Assembly: GCA_949316235.1 (NCBI GenBank)
Contig: OX438747.1
Coordinates: 26,540,618 to 26,604,617 of the forward strand
Reading direction: 5' to 3'
Source of the DNA: Oegoconia quadripuncta
Lineage: Eukaryota; Arthropoda; Insecta; Lepidoptera; Autostichidae
Length of the DNA stretch: 64,000 nucleotides
This document shows, piece by piece, positions 19,851 through 30,200 of the stretch. Both the position numbers and the translations under genes were made by a program. The notes beneath the pieces are model-generated. The model worked only from the letters and a program-made list of their open reading frames with translations. It did not search any database and had not been told where the DNA came from. Positions within the stretch are counted from its first letter, which is position 1. Each line of letters starts with the position of its first letter.

Positions 19851-20469
19851 TAAATAATTGTAGGTTAGCTCCTTTCAGAACCCGCCCCGAAGGCTTACAC
19901 TCTGACCCCTTTCAGTGGACTTCATTCATTACTGAATAGGTAACAAATCTGCTTACCGGTTACTTCTTGGTTTTATTTCACCTTATCAAAGACAACACAT
20001 AAGTTATTGCTTCTTTTATCAATCGAAATCTAATCCTAAAGTCCAAAAATCCATTTTACATGCAAACTTATTTTCAACCCGATTACAAAGCTAATACTAC
20101 CGACATACAAAAAGCAAAGTTCTAAAAGTTACCCGCCATATCAAAACATTCCAATTATCCGTCAGATAAAAAAAATATCAACCACTTGAACTGACTGTTA
20201 TGATATGATATATGACACTTTATCTGCCAGTTAAAACTAACCGAGAGTTGGTGAAACAGAAATATGTTTGTTATCTGTGAGAAAACTTCTGGATAGAGTA
20301 TCCGGAGCTTTATCAGAGCATGGTGAAACAGAGCCTAAGTATCTGATTGTTGTGCTGAAACCTATTTTCTAAAGGGAAATAAGTTACAGCGGGTCTCTGT
20401 CATTCGTGACCTCGTCTTCGTGTCAATCGTGGTACACACACCACGATTCCAACTATTCTTTCATATTCA

Positions 20470-20610
20470 TATAGACAAAACAGTTAACAAGAATTCAAGA
20501 GCGCTTGGATTCGTAATGCGCAATTACAAAGATTTTAAATCCGTTTAAACTTTAAAGGTCCTCTACTGTTCTTTCTTGAATATGCATTGCAAATATGGAA
20601 CCCTATTTAT
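20470..20610 (+). pseudogene. LINE reverse-transcriptase fragment
   Basis: About 45 codons with stops read NSRALGFVMRNYKDFKS, TLKVLYCSFL, YALQIWNP, aligning with residues of the 4-1164 reverse transcriptase (SKALGFVMRCSRDFTQV, FKILYCTFV, YASQIWSP). A short decayed copy of a related LINE. Confidence 0.65.
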
Positions 20611-20619
20611 TTAAAACAT

Positions 20620-20915
20620 ATGTCCTGTCGCGCCTCATACCGCCTGCTGATCGCGGTTTGAGGCTCGACAGCGCCCCCGCGGAGGGCGCGCTAGCTGCCC
20701 TCCGGGAACGGGCCTCCCTTTGTGAGGGGAGGCGGGGCGGGGGGGGGGACGGGACCTGGAGACGCTTATGCGTTCCCAGGTCCTCCCTACTGCCGAGTAA
20801 GGTCGCCGGGGGGTTTTAGTGGGTAGTCCCGCTCCTGTCATTGGAGCGGGGAGTCCCACATATCCCCGTCGCTGCCCGTCGAATGTGTAAACGCATTTCC
20901 CCTCGAAAAAAAAAA
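20620..20915 (+). repeat. GC-rich LINE 3' end with A-tail
   Basis: A GC-rich island (GGGCGCGCTAGCTGCCCTCC ... GGTCGCCGGGGGGTTTTAGT) closing with GTGTAAACGCATTTCCCCTC and an A-run at about 20908. This resembles the GC-rich 3' UTR of R1-type LINEs of Lepidoptera. Long frames on both strands here are composition effects. Confidence 0.5.
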
Positions 20916-20929
20916 GATAAAAGTAGACG

Positions 20930-21110
20930 CCAACAAACATCCTTTCACGGCACAGAATGACAATTCACCGCGCACTACACTAATATAATCGTAAACTTAT
21001 AACAATTATCCAAATCACACACGCTTAACAATCGCTTTCAACCACATCGTCACTTTTCATCAGGTGAGATTGTGGTCAAACGCGAATCCAGTCAATCATA
21101 AAAAAAAAGT
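20930..21110. repeat. Composite of dispersed repeats before gene B last exon
   Basis: 20930-21000 is the inverted match of 17250-17330 (GCCAACAAACATCC, GCACAGAATGACAATTC). 21040-21110 is a copy of the second RTE-like 3' end (TTCAACCACATCGTCACTTT ... AATCATAAAAAAAA). Confidence 0.5.
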
Positions 21111-21288
21111 AAAAAAAACGTGCATATGTGATACGTGCGATCAAATGGCCCGCCCACTAGCCCTCGCGTTCGCTCGCTTCTCCGTGCGTTCAAACACCTA
21201 CGAAACAAAACAATAGCTGTTGGTTTTCCTTAACGTAAAAAAATAAACTTATTGTTTTATTGTGATAAGATTTGTCATTGTATTTCAG

Positions 21289-22634
21289 GTACCTCTTTGG
21301 CCACGACACCTAAGTTACTTACACAGATTGTAAAACATGAAAGGGAACCTACGTTAAAACATATTAAGAGTGAAGTTAAAGAAACTGATGAACCAGCAGC
21401 AGATACCTCCCTCACAGTCGTGGATACATCGTTTCCTTCTGTTGATAGTTATAAAGAAATAGATATAAAACAATGTACGAAAATTGAAGTCTCAATAAAT
21501 ATCAGCGACGACAAAAGTAGAGGTTATACAGACTTCAATCAATATATATGCAATGATTGTTGCATGGGATTTAAAACGAAAATTGTTTTGATTCGTCACT
21601 TAGCACATCATAAGTTTAAAAGTGAAATATGTTTCTTATGCGATCACTGCAACCATAAATTTAGTCGGAAAATTAGTTTGAAACAACACTTGTTGACCCA
21701 CACTGGCGAGAAGCCGTATAACTGTTCAGTTTGTGATTATAAATGCACTACGAAAAGACTCTTGAAACAGCACTTCTTGACCCATACTGGGGAGAAACCT
21801 TATGTCTGTACAGTGTGTAATTTTAAATTTAGACAGAGGAGTAGTTTGACAAAACACTTGCTCACCCATACTGGCGAGAAGCCACATAGTTGTACAGACT
21901 GTAATTATAAATGCTCTACAAAAAGCTCTTTGAATCAACACTTACTCACCCATACTGGCGAGAAGCCACATAGCTGTACAATATGTAATTACAAATGTTC
22001 TACGAAGAGCCTTTTGAAACGACACTTGTTTTCCCACACTGGCGATCAACCTTATATCTGTACAGTGTGCAATTATAAATTTTGTCAGAAGAGTGCTTTA
22101 ACAAAACATTTGTTGACCCATACTGGGGAGAAACCGCATGGCTGTACATATTGTAGCTATAAATGTGCCACGAAAACTTTATTGAATCAGCACTTGTCGA
22201 ATCATACTGGCAATAAACCATATGGCTGCACTGTTTGTACGTATAAATGTACTACGAGAAGCTACTTGAAACAACACTTGTTGACCCACACTGGTGAGAA
22301 GCCATATAGCTGTACAGGTTGTCTCTATAAATGTAGTCGGAAATCTAATTTAAAACGACACTTGCTGACTCATACTGGTGAAAAACCGTATGGCTGTACA
22401 GTTTGTGATTTTAAATGTATTGCGAAAAGCCTCTTGAAACGACACTTAATTTGCCATTCTGGTGTGAAACCTTATAGTTGCAATGTTTGCAGTTATAAGG
22501 GTTCCACGAAAAGCAACTTGAAACGACACTTAATATGCCATTCTGGCGTGAAACCCTTTAGTTGTCATGTTTGCAATTATAAGTGTACCACGAAAAGCAA
22601 CTTAAAACGACACTTTGTTACCCATGCTGTATAA
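21289..22634 (+). CDS. C2H2 zinc-finger gene B, terminal coding exon (13 fingers)
   Basis: Acceptor TGTATTTCAG ends at 21288; the exon starts with GT completing a codon, in phase with exon 2. The N-terminal linker GTSLATTPKLLTQIV...HIKSEVKETDE matches gene C ([15 protein letters not shown]...). About 95 residues precede the first finger. Thirteen C2H2 fingers follow, from YICNDCCMGFKTKIVLIRHL to FSCHVCNYKCTTKSNLKRHF; finger 1 is irregular and the others are joined by TGEKPY/H or, late in the protein, SGVKPY/F linkers. The protein stops at HAV-TAA in the linker after finger 13, where a normal copy would continue, and two decayed fingers follow in the same frame. Likely nuclear, DNA-binding; target unknown. 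Confidence 0.88.
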
Positions 22635-22827
22635 AAACCCTATAACGGTGCAGTTTGTTTGCAGACGTTCTGTAGCCTCTTGAAACATCACTTGTTGATC
22701 AATACTGGCGCGAAACCGCAGGCATGTACACTTTGTAATTATAAATGTACTGCGAAAAGCCTCTTGAGTCAACACTTCTTGATTCATACTTACTCAGTCA
22801 CTCAGATTCTCAGTGTGTGGAAATAAA
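22635..22827 (+). pseudogene. Decayed fingers 14-15 of gene B beyond the stop
   Basis: Reading on in frame after the stop gives KPYNGAVC...LLKHHLLIN, TGAKPQACTLCNYKCTAK and SLLSQHFLIHT, i.e. one broken and one nearly normal C2H2 finger, before a further stop near 22827. The stop arose in the Glu position of the TGEK linker. Confidence 0.75.
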
Positions 22828-22940
22828 CAATTTAAATAAATTCTCGGAGTCCACTGCATACAGCTCCGATTTTAAGGGAAATAAATGCGGAGTACCACAA
22901 GGCACATCTTAGGCCCGTTTGACAGTTCGATTTAGACATT

Positions 22941-23264
22941 GGTGTCGATTCGGATGTACAACGAACTAACTAAATTTAAAGCAGATACATCCTTTTCTAA
23001 CACTATTAACATGAAAGGGACGGCTATAAATTAAGTCCTGTCAAATTAAGTAAAAGGATCAAAACAAGCACTTCTTTATCAATATTAGGTGTACACCTAG
23101 CGACGTCACGATTAAAATACTATGGAGCGACTTGTTTTGACAGCAGGCTCTTAACTTAATTTGACAGGACTTAATTTATAGTCGTCCCTTTCATGTTAAT
23201 AGTGTTAGAAAAGAATGTATCTGCTTTAAATTTAGTTAGTTCGTTGTACATCCGAATCGACACC
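22941..23264. mobile_element. MITE, family GGTGTCGATTCGG, 324 bp
   Basis: Inverted repeats over 100 bp long, ends GGTGTCGATTCGGATGTACA and complement; ATT directly repeated on both sides (3-bp target duplication, as for PIF/Harbinger-type elements). A near copy is at 32789-33108; shorter relatives are at 23935 and 61019. Confidence 0.8.
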
Positions 23265-23365
23265 ATTGTATCTTAATTGGATTATCTTGACATTTGTATT
23301 TCACTTATTACATTTTAATAACGGCAGTAATAATTATTCGATCGTGACATTGTGACTTAGGCCCG

Positions 23366-23520
23366 TATTAATAAATCGTACTTGAGATTGAGATCGCGTC
23401 TCAGTCTCAAGATAATTTTTTTCGATGCTGTTTTAATTGCAGCAGATTCTCAAGCGTCAACTTGATTAGTGTAATTATCTTAACATTTGTATTTTGCTTT
23501 TACTGTCGAATAATGTTTAA
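23366..23520. repeat. Repeat starting GGCCCGTATTAATAAA
   Basis: GGCCCGTATTAATAAATCGT with runs of ACTTGAGATTGAGATCGCGT; related starts at 32408 and 33317. Probably a MITE family; ends not exactly placed. Confidence 0.4.
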
Positions 23521-23934
23521 AAAATATTTATTTAATTTTAAATATTTGCATGCCATTAGATGACGCAACACGCTTGTTCTAAAATGAATGTTCGTCCATG
23601 ACTGTACCGTGTTAGCCTGCGAATAAATTATTTGTATCTGTTACTAATGAATGGTAAACAGTGATCAATTTTCTTTGAAAATTAATGTTGTCGATAATCA
23701 CAACGGAAAAATTGTAATTTGAAGCATTTAGCCAGATTTTTAAATGACGCCAATCAAAAAGGAGGTTTTATGTTCGTTTAAAATAGTTCAAATGATGTAA
23801 AAGTGATAATAAATTGATACTTAAGTCGCTGTTTATTGACATTACCTTAAAATAATGATGACGTAATGAGTACACGTGTATGAATTGCGCGCTAAACATG
23901 AACTGATTTGATGGTCGAATGAAATAAATGCATT

Positions 23935-24075
23935 GTGTCGATTCGCATGTACACCAACTAAACCAAAACAAGTTTAAAATTAGTACTGTCTGCTTCTCAC
24001 TGGAGCAGTACGACACGACGGCACCACTCCAAAACTGGTTTTAGTTTATAGTTGGTGTACATCCGAATCGACACC
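23935..24075. mobile_element. Short MITE of the GGTGTCGATTCGG family, 141 bp
   Basis: Ends GTGTCGATTCGCATGTACAC and complement; flanked by ATT on both sides. Interior AAAACTGGTTTTAGTTTATA is shared with the copy at 61019-61174. Confidence 0.75.
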
Positions 24076-24229
24076 ATTGTGGCGTTAACGCTCACGCTTC
24101 CCAGCGCCGTTGTTATATGCGGTATTGCACCGTATCTTCACTGATATCGCCAAGGTTTGGAAAGCGCAGATCTACGCTTGAGCAACATTCTGAAATAGCG
24201 GCCTTATCTCAATGTTCACTGGAATAAGA

Positions 24230-24400
24230 CTGCCCGCCCGCCCACGTCAGACTTTTTGTATATCCGACAATCGTCCCGATTTTTTCCCCAATACTTTTAT
24301 CACCGACTTTGTAGAACCTGTGTTTTTCAATATTGTAATCTGTAGGTTCCGTTTTTTGCCGACATAAATCGGTCACCGATTGTAGGTTGGTGTAGACAAG
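24230..24400. repeat. MITE-like repeat, inverted relative of 16500-16700
   Basis: CCCGCCCACGTCAGACTTTT ... AATCGGTCACCGATTGTAGG. No coding signal. Confidence 0.4.
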
Positions 24401-24684
24401 GTGTGTGCATCTTGTTTATTTCTACTGATAGTAAAACTGATTCCTTTTTTATTATATGGGTGTTATGATGGCCAGGGTTAGCTTTTATAAATATGGTGAA
24501 GATCTGGTGATGCGCTGCGGAGATAAGAAGTCGTTTGTTTTGTATTTTTTTTTGTGGCTATTACTGCATGTTACCCCATGAAAAATTGAGAAAAAATTCT
24601 TGATTAGGCTTTATGGCTTGTTCCTTTGCCTTTCCCTAATGAAGAGGGATAAAAAAACCGGCCACTACCTCCCTACAACATCGG

Positions 24685-24904
24685 TTTTTGGCGGGATCTC
24701 GGCGAGTGAAGTTGCATTTTTCTTTATAATCCTTATAATTTGTGCACATTGACTTTTGAAGCTTAATAATGGCAGAATATTGTGCAGCAAAAGTTAGTGG
24801 TGGTGTACAAGTGAATGGAAGTGTAACTAAGCTTTCGTGTACCCACAAAAAGCCGCCAAAATCTTTTGTAAAACATTCTTCCATTTTACTGAAGAATGAC
24901 TGGG
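24685..24904 (+). promoter_or_regulatory. Zinc-finger upstream cassette, copy 5 (first half)
   Basis: TTTTTGGCGGGATCTCGGCG, TATA-like block, small ORF MAEYCAAKVSGGVQVNGSV. Here the stop seen in other copies is lost, so the frame runs into CTHKKPPKSF. The copy is cut at 24905 by a transposon; the other half resumes at 25905. The tail of a further, older cassette seems to lie at 24600-24655 (TTCCTTTGCCTTTCCC). Confidence 0.55.
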
Positions 24905-25904
24905 AGCCGATTCTCAGTTCATGCGAGATATCTCTAATTCGAGATAATGTCTAATCGTGGAATGTCGATTAAAAATGTCTATAATACGAAAGAAACGTAT
25001 TCTCGCGGTCGCTAGAGATAAAATGTCACGAACTATTGGCATGTCGATCTAAGTTACGTTCCGTTTTATCGATTGTGTTTAGTCGTAATCGAGATCAACG
25101 AATCCAGCCTTATAATAGGTTCTGAAATATAAGACTTAACCGACTTCATTTCAGAGTATAAATAAACTACAAGGTATTGCTTTATTATTGAAATCTAACG
25201 AAAAAGATTCCACAGAATGACTGGTTTGTTAAACAAATCCGCGTAAAACGTAACTCAAGCAAGTGTCAATCTGACATACCCAAGTCCTTCGACAATCGGA
25301 ATTTTTTTTTAAAAGCATTATCCCCCATTTCATATGTGTCTTGGCGCCATAGACGTTGTCTACGAGGAAACTCTGCCAAGATTCGAGCTTTTTCTACGAC
25401 ATCACCAATAAATGAAGATATAAAATTGTCAACTCCTATTACTTCGTCACCTAACATTGTCGAATTTGTCGATTTAAGAGCTAAATAAATGGCACTTAGA
25501 CGATAAATCACACAAAAACACAAACACTTTTCCAATACCAAACTGGCAGAAAGAAATGTCACTACGATACCTACGATTTGACGATTAGAGATCCAATGTC
25601 GACTGATATTTACCACTCGTTGTAAGTCGAGCGCTGGGAATAGACAATTCTCTAACGTGACATTTTGAGAATACGAAAATTCTGTTTCATTCGACATTCG
25701 CCATTTTATTTCGAGATATGTCGAATACGACATAATGTCTATTGCGCGAGAATCGCCCCCCTGGACCCCGATTCTCGTGCGTTCGAGATTTCACTGTCGA
25801 TAGACATTGGTATAACTATCTCTTTCGTACTAATAAGGGCGTGCAAAAGTGACAAACCTATGGATGTCTATCGACAGTAAATGTCGAACGCGCGAGAATC
25901 GGGG
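24905..25904. mobile_element. PIF-like insertion plus adjoining 139-bp MITE, inside cassette 5
   Basis: 24906-25757 has inverted ends around GCCGATTCTC and GCGCGAGAATCG; 25766-25904 is a separate small MITE with ends CCCCGATTCTCGTGCGTTCG and its complement ...CGCGCGAGAATCGGGG. Both share the GATTCTCG end, so they belong to one transposon group. Together they split the cassette. Confidence 0.55.
25266..25733 (-). pseudogene. Possible PIF/Harbinger transposase N-terminal fragment
   Basis: The last third (VVEKARILAEFPRRQRLWRQ, MGDNAFKKKFRLSKDLGMSD) resembles the N-terminal region of PIF/Harbinger transposases (FRLSK followed by the HTH). The part before it is hydrophobic and overlaps the inverted repeat, so the true start is probably internal. 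The catalytic domain is missing. Confidence 0.45.
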
Positions 25905-26023
25905 TCGGACTCTGTATACGATGAATTACTTATTTTCACTGAGACTGACTTATGAACTGGAGAAATAAGACATGGCTGTATGGACTGAGATCCCTTTGCC
26001 TTCTCCGAGAGGAGAGAATTAAG
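25905..26023 (+). promoter_or_regulatory. Zinc-finger upstream cassette, copy 5 (second half)
   Basis: GACTCTGTATACGATGAATT ... CCCTTTGCCTTCTCCGAGAG and A-tail; continues the cassette cut at 24904. It ends 282 bp before the ATG of gene C. Confidence 0.55.
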
Positions 26024-26304
26024 CGAAAAAAAAAACATCCATCAGGTTGTGTAGGTTCTATACTCTTTGCCACACCTACTGCATAGTTTTTTGGTTTTGT
26101 GACTCTGAGTACTTACTCAGAGTTTTGTGATGATTTGCATAGGATGGGGATGGGGGACAGGAATTGACAGGATAGCTAGCTAACCGATTGCCATAAAATA
26201 TAAAAATATATATATAGTATCAATAGCACAGTGTACTTTTGTAATCAATAGGTAATCCTGAGTGAGTGTCTGCTCCACGTACATCTTCTAAATAAAAAGG
26301 CATA

Positions 26305-26388
26305 ATGGAAGCAATTGAAATTATATCAATAAAGATTGAAGTAGAAGATCCCTTTGAGCGGGATAATGAAGATAATTGTACTGTAGAA
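26305..26388 (+). CDS. C2H2 zinc-finger gene C, first coding exon
   Basis: 28 codons from ATG to the donor GTAAGTGTTT, phase 0. The peptide MEAIEIISIKIEVEDPFERD + NEDNCTVE is acidic and similar to exon 1 of genes B and D. It joins exon 2 at 29294 without a frame change. SIKIE fits a sumoylation consensus. The donor is nearly identical in the three genes. Confidence 0.78.
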
Positions 26389-26454
26389 GTAAGTGTTTAT
26401 TACTACACATTCTATCACTTATTATATCTTCGTGTTTGTCTTCCTTTATGTATC

Positions 26455-26605
26455 AGGTTCTAGACTCAGTTTGGCGCAGACTTAATACTGGTCAACCTTA
26501 TTCAGCGTTTTACCCATACAACCCCGGACGGCAGTAATGGTCGACCGTAATATAGACGAGCGATTGCCATAAAATAAAAAGTTATAGTTATCAACTGCAC
26601 CATAA
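26455..26605 (+). repeat. LINE 3'-end repeat Q, copy 1
   Basis: GGTTCTAGACTCAGTTTGGC ... CGACCGTAATATAGACGAGC ... GCCATAAAATAAAAAG. The same 3' UTR occurs at 60610-60765 and 62880-63030, both on the minus strand; the last is attached to an ORF2 C-terminus. Confidence 0.6.
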
Positions 26606-26737
26606 ACTCAAATGTACACATCGATTTTAATAAATTAAAAACCCTCTATATAAAGCCATTTAAAGGATGTGATTTAGAAGTAGGGCTGCTGCTTAGTATT
26701 TATATATCTCTGGGAAACATCAACATCTTCTTATTTA

Positions 26738-26880
26738 AGAGCCATGCTCTTGTCAGTGGAGATTTTCCATATCTCTCTGCTCTCCGCTGTCCTCTTGATC
26801 GCCCAATACAACATGACATTCGACTTCTCTTTTATCTGCTGCATGTAGCTTATTCTCGGTCTTCCTCTTTTTCTTTTCCC
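26738..26880. repeat. Dispersed repeat shared with 1577-1722
   Basis: Second copy of the AAGAGCCATGCTCTTGTCAG repeat, same orientation, in intron 1 of gene C. Confidence 0.6.
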
Positions 26881-27524
26881 CTCTATTCTTCTATTCTGGG
26901 AAACAAACAGCTAACAACAAAAATTAAAATAAGGCTTACTCAGAAACAGATAAAAAAATCAATAAAATACATGGCAATTAAAATAGTCAATATACATAAA
27001 TATTGGGTCTTTACCTATGAAATTGGAGTTTTTTTTTCTTCGTTAATCATTTGTACCAATTCCTGCGATTTTCAAAGCTATATCCAAATTTGTTGTTTAT
27101 TTGGAAAATGGAATATTATTTCAAGGTTTCACATGAAATATTTTTAAATTTCTGGACTTCTCATAATAAAAAAAATTTGAACAGAGCTCTTTTCATGTGC
27201 TTCCCATAATCATTTGTTAGATTCGCTGAAACTTTTATAAAGTGGTTACTTTTAAAAATTAATGCTGCCTATACTTAACTTAATGTTATCCAATATAACA
27301 CACAAAGTTTAGCTAAATTTGGATTTGCCGTTCCCAAAACAAGAATCAAAAATGTTTATATGGAGAAATCAGTCTTAATGAAATTCTTCATACAAAACGC
27401 CAATTTCATAGATAAAGACCTAATACAATTATAACATATAAAAATTTAAACCAACGAAAAACAGCAATTAAAATAAATAATGTCAGGCAATTTGAATTAA
27501 CAATTAATCTCATGTTCTTATAAT

Positions 27525-28025
27525 TCATACAATACAATACATACATACAATACAATTCATAAATTCATTTATAGAATAGAAGCAATAATTTATAAGCCAT
27601 AGTAATATTTTTGTCTTAAATTCCATGCCTTGCATTACTCTATACAATAATTTATAATATGCTTTCTTAATAACATTAATAAGTTTCTGTTTTGTAGTAT
27701 CTTTAAATTTGTATATCAACAGGAACCTTATTAAGCATATACATAACCCTTTGAATGAATTGCTGACTGCGGAGGTAAATATGTGACCTGCAAGTTTGTC
27801 TTTATTTCTTGTATTGACATTGACTGTTAGCTCAATCGCAGTGTAGCCTAAATATAATAAATATGTATAATGTAGCCATTGGTTAAAAATATATACTACT
27901 ATGCCAATACCTTCTATTTCACTTATCAAATACATACATATAGTATTTGCCCTATTTTTTAAACGATAAATAAACTCATCCAGTATACCATAGGGTATAC
28001 GGAAATTATAGAATTTCAATTTTTA
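27525..28025 (-). pseudogene. LINE ORF2 C-terminal fragment
   Basis: The minus-strand frame contains ELTVNVNTRNKDKLAG, SNSFKGLCI and INVIKKAYYKLL, the usual TRNK...SNSF...KKAYY layout of CR1/Kiri-type LINE C-termini, preceded by hydrophobic sequence. It has frame errors (LIRFLLIYKF instead of the expected YNKLP-type block). 5'-truncated remnant in intron 1 of gene C. Confidence 0.6.
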
Positions 28026-28128
28026 CAATAAGTATTTTGTTAGGAAGAATGATATTTGGTCATCTTTACTCTCTAAAGCCTTCACCACATTCGTAGCGAC
28101 GCGGCGCCGCGCCTCTTTCAGCTTTTGT

Positions 28129-28225
28129 TTTTATTAACAACACCTCAATCAACCTGATGTTAAGTGAGGATGAGGCCGAAGGTGGAAGTGTACTGATCCG
28201 GAACCCGCAGATTGGTTAATTTATC
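28129..28225 (-). repeat. RTE-like LINE 3'-end repeat, copy 4
   Basis: ACCTCAATCAACCTGATGTT AAGTGAGGATGAGGCCGAAG and on; minus orientation. Confidence 0.55.
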
Positions 28226-28251
28226 ATCATTATTTTGCCATTTTTATGCAG

Positions 28252-29127
28252 TCATAGTTCAGTTTGCTTTTAAATTTCCTGGCCCTTTTCAATAGTTTGT
28301 TTGTGGAAGTAAGATGCTCATTATGTAAACATTGAATGAACCCCCACGAGTAACATCATAGTTCAGGTTGCTTTTAAATTTCCTGGCCCTATTCAGTAGT
28401 TGTTTGTTTGTGGAAGTAAGATGCCCATTAATGTAAACATTGGATGAGCCCCCACGAGTAACGTCATAGTTCAGTTCGCTTTTAAATTCCCTGGCCCTTT
28501 TCAGTAGTTTGTTTGTGGAAGTAAGATGCTCATTAATGTAAACATTGAATGAACTCCCACAAGTAACGTTATAGTTCAGTTCGCTTTTAAATTTCCTGGC
28601 CCTTTTCAGTAGTTGCTTGTTTGTGGAAGTAAGATGCCCATTAATGTAAACATTGAAAGAAAGAAAGAAAAGTATATATTGCCAACAAATACAGAAAATT
28701 TCGTAAGGTATAACATTTTCCATAATTAAATGTATGTATTTGTGGCAAAGGGATTGGGCGTCAGCATTTGCTACCAATATGTCTTATGGCAATTGACAGC
28801 GCTGGTTTTCAGCGCAACTCAAATTGGATGCGCCCCCACGAGTAACGTCATAGTTCAGTTCGCTTTTAAATTTCCTGGCCCTTTTCAGTAGTTGTTTGTG
28901 GAAGTAATATGCCCATTAATGTAAACATTGGATGAGCCCCCACGAGTAACGTCATAGTTCAGTTCGCTTTTAAATTGCCTGGCCCTTTTCAGTAGTTTTT
29001 TTTTTTTATGCACGACGGGTTCGTACTTGACCTCAATCACACCTGATGTTAAGTGAAGATGAGGTTGTTTGTTTGTGGAAGTAAGATGCTCATTAGTGTA
29101 AACATTGGATGAGCCCCCCGAGTAACC
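28252..29127 (-). repeat. 108-bp tandem array coding a repeated FP-domain peptide
   Basis: About four units (28252-28658), a spacer of about 170 bp, then about two and a half more units (28829-29127). Each unit is 108 bp = 36 codons, so the minus-strand frame stays open: NVYINGHLTSTNKQLLKRAR + KFKSELNYDVTRGGSS, varying by a few residues. This peptide matches the FP-like C-terminal domain of LINE ORF1 proteins (compare LYINESLTSQKKLLLSKAKK in the ORF1 at 52712-53659). It is a minisatellite grown from one piece of a LINE ORF1. Lost codons in some units break the frame, so expression is doubtful. Confidence 0.7.
29009..29068 (-). repeat. RTE-like LINE 3'-end repeat, copy 5, inside the tandem array
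   Basis: T-run, ATGCACGACGGGTTCGTACT ... GATGTTAAGTGAAGATGAGG: a 60-bp 5'-truncated insertion (poly(A) on the minus strand) inside one 108-bp unit. Confidence 0.7.
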
Positions 29128-29293
29128 AATGTCATCAGTAGTGAGACGACAACGAGATCGTGCGGCTGTTAGAATGTCTTCAATATGTCTGCGCTGTGTG
29201 ATCACAATAATCGCGGTGGGGCAAGGGGGGATGTGGTCGTTGACTTTGAACTCCGTTGAATCGACAATACATACAAAAATCTTTTAATTTCAG

Positions 29294-29381
29294 TCTATGC
29301 AGAGCCTTTATGCAAATCATGTGATAAAAGAGGAACTGGTTGTAGAACCTGAAGAGTTGAAACCAACCATTCCATGTGAAA
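29294..29381 (+). CDS. C2H2 zinc-finger gene C, second coding exon
   Basis: 88 bp after the acceptor CTTTTAATTTCAG, before the donor GTATGTCTA. Phase 0 in, phase 1 out; the leftover A plus GT of exon 3 gives Ser. The peptide SMQSLYANHVIKEELVVEPE + ELKPTIPCE is the paralogue of gene B exon 2. IKEE again fits a sumoylation consensus. Confidence 0.78.
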
Positions 29382-29429
29382 GTATGTCTAATATAAATAT
29401 GTAATCTTTAAATACACTATCTATCACTA

Positions 29430-29625
29430 AAGACCGAGACTCAATCACACCTGATGTTAAGTGAAGATGAGGTCGAAGGTGGAAGCGTACTGACCCAGAA
29501 ACCCCAACACATTTGGGGGACTGGCTATCTTATCTCTGACAACCGGAACACAACAATGCTATTAACATTGCTGCTTGGCGGCAGATTTAAATAAGATTGT
29601 GGTAGCTAGCCAGGCGGACATTTAA
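29430..29625 (-). repeat. RTE-like LINE 3'-end repeat, copy 6
   Basis: Long copy, TCAATCACACCTGATGTTAA ... GGCGGCAGATTTAAATAAGA ... AGCCAGGCGGACAT; nearly identical to copy 1 where they overlap. Confidence 0.6.
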
Positions 29626-29840
29626 AGTATATTTATGGTTATTCCACTATGGACCACCAATATACCATAGAGCATTTGTTTGACAAATTAGTAAAATATT
29701 TCACACAAGTAGTTAATAAAGGTCACGGGTAGCCACTGGATGGAGGCCGCTTCCAATCGGTCACTCTGTAAAACTATGAGGGAGGCCTATGCTCAGTATT
29801 AGAAGTCCTGTGGCAGAACGATGTTGTTGAAAAATCCACT

Positions 29841-30114
29841 TATAAAAAAATATCCTTGGACATACAGACAGAGCCATCTAGTTCCACAGTAAGCAACTAT
29901 AGGCTTGTGTTGTGGATACCACATGGTTGATACACTACACAAATACATTTTTTTTTTCTTTTTTTTTTTTAAACAAATATATAAATGAAAAACATCCATA
30001 ACTCGGGTACACATGTCCGTATTCATCATCCAAACATATGCCCCTGGCGGGATTCGAACCCGCGACCTTTTGGTATAGCAGCAGAGTTTCTAACCACTAC
30101 ACCAAACAGGTCGT
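29841..30114 (-). mobile_element. tRNA-derived SINE, family 1, copy 3
   Basis: Minus strand: GACCTGTTTGGTGTAGTGGT, box B GGGTTCGAATCCCGCCAG, body AACTAGATGGCTCTGTCTGT. Lies in intron 2 of gene C, followed by a LINE tail (30122-30178) directly before the exon-3 acceptor. Confidence 0.8.
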
Positions 30115-30200
30115 TATTGATTTATACAATACAATACAAATACTCTTTATTGCGCAAAATAATTTACAATAATTTAAATTGCTTTATCATTGCATTTCAG

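Noticed and set aside
20595..20940. Coding frames on both strands of the GC-rich island
   Set aside because: Overlapping frames on both strands of a GC-rich LINE 3' end with A-tail; no domain.
21289..22634. A KRAB, BTB or ZAD domain in the zinc-finger genes
   Set aside because: The N-terminal exons are short, acidic and lack the required Cys pairs or conserved blocks.
28252..29127. CRISPR-like or satellite array
   Set aside because: The units are contiguous without unique spacers, in a eukaryotic genome, and derive from a LINE ORF1 domain.
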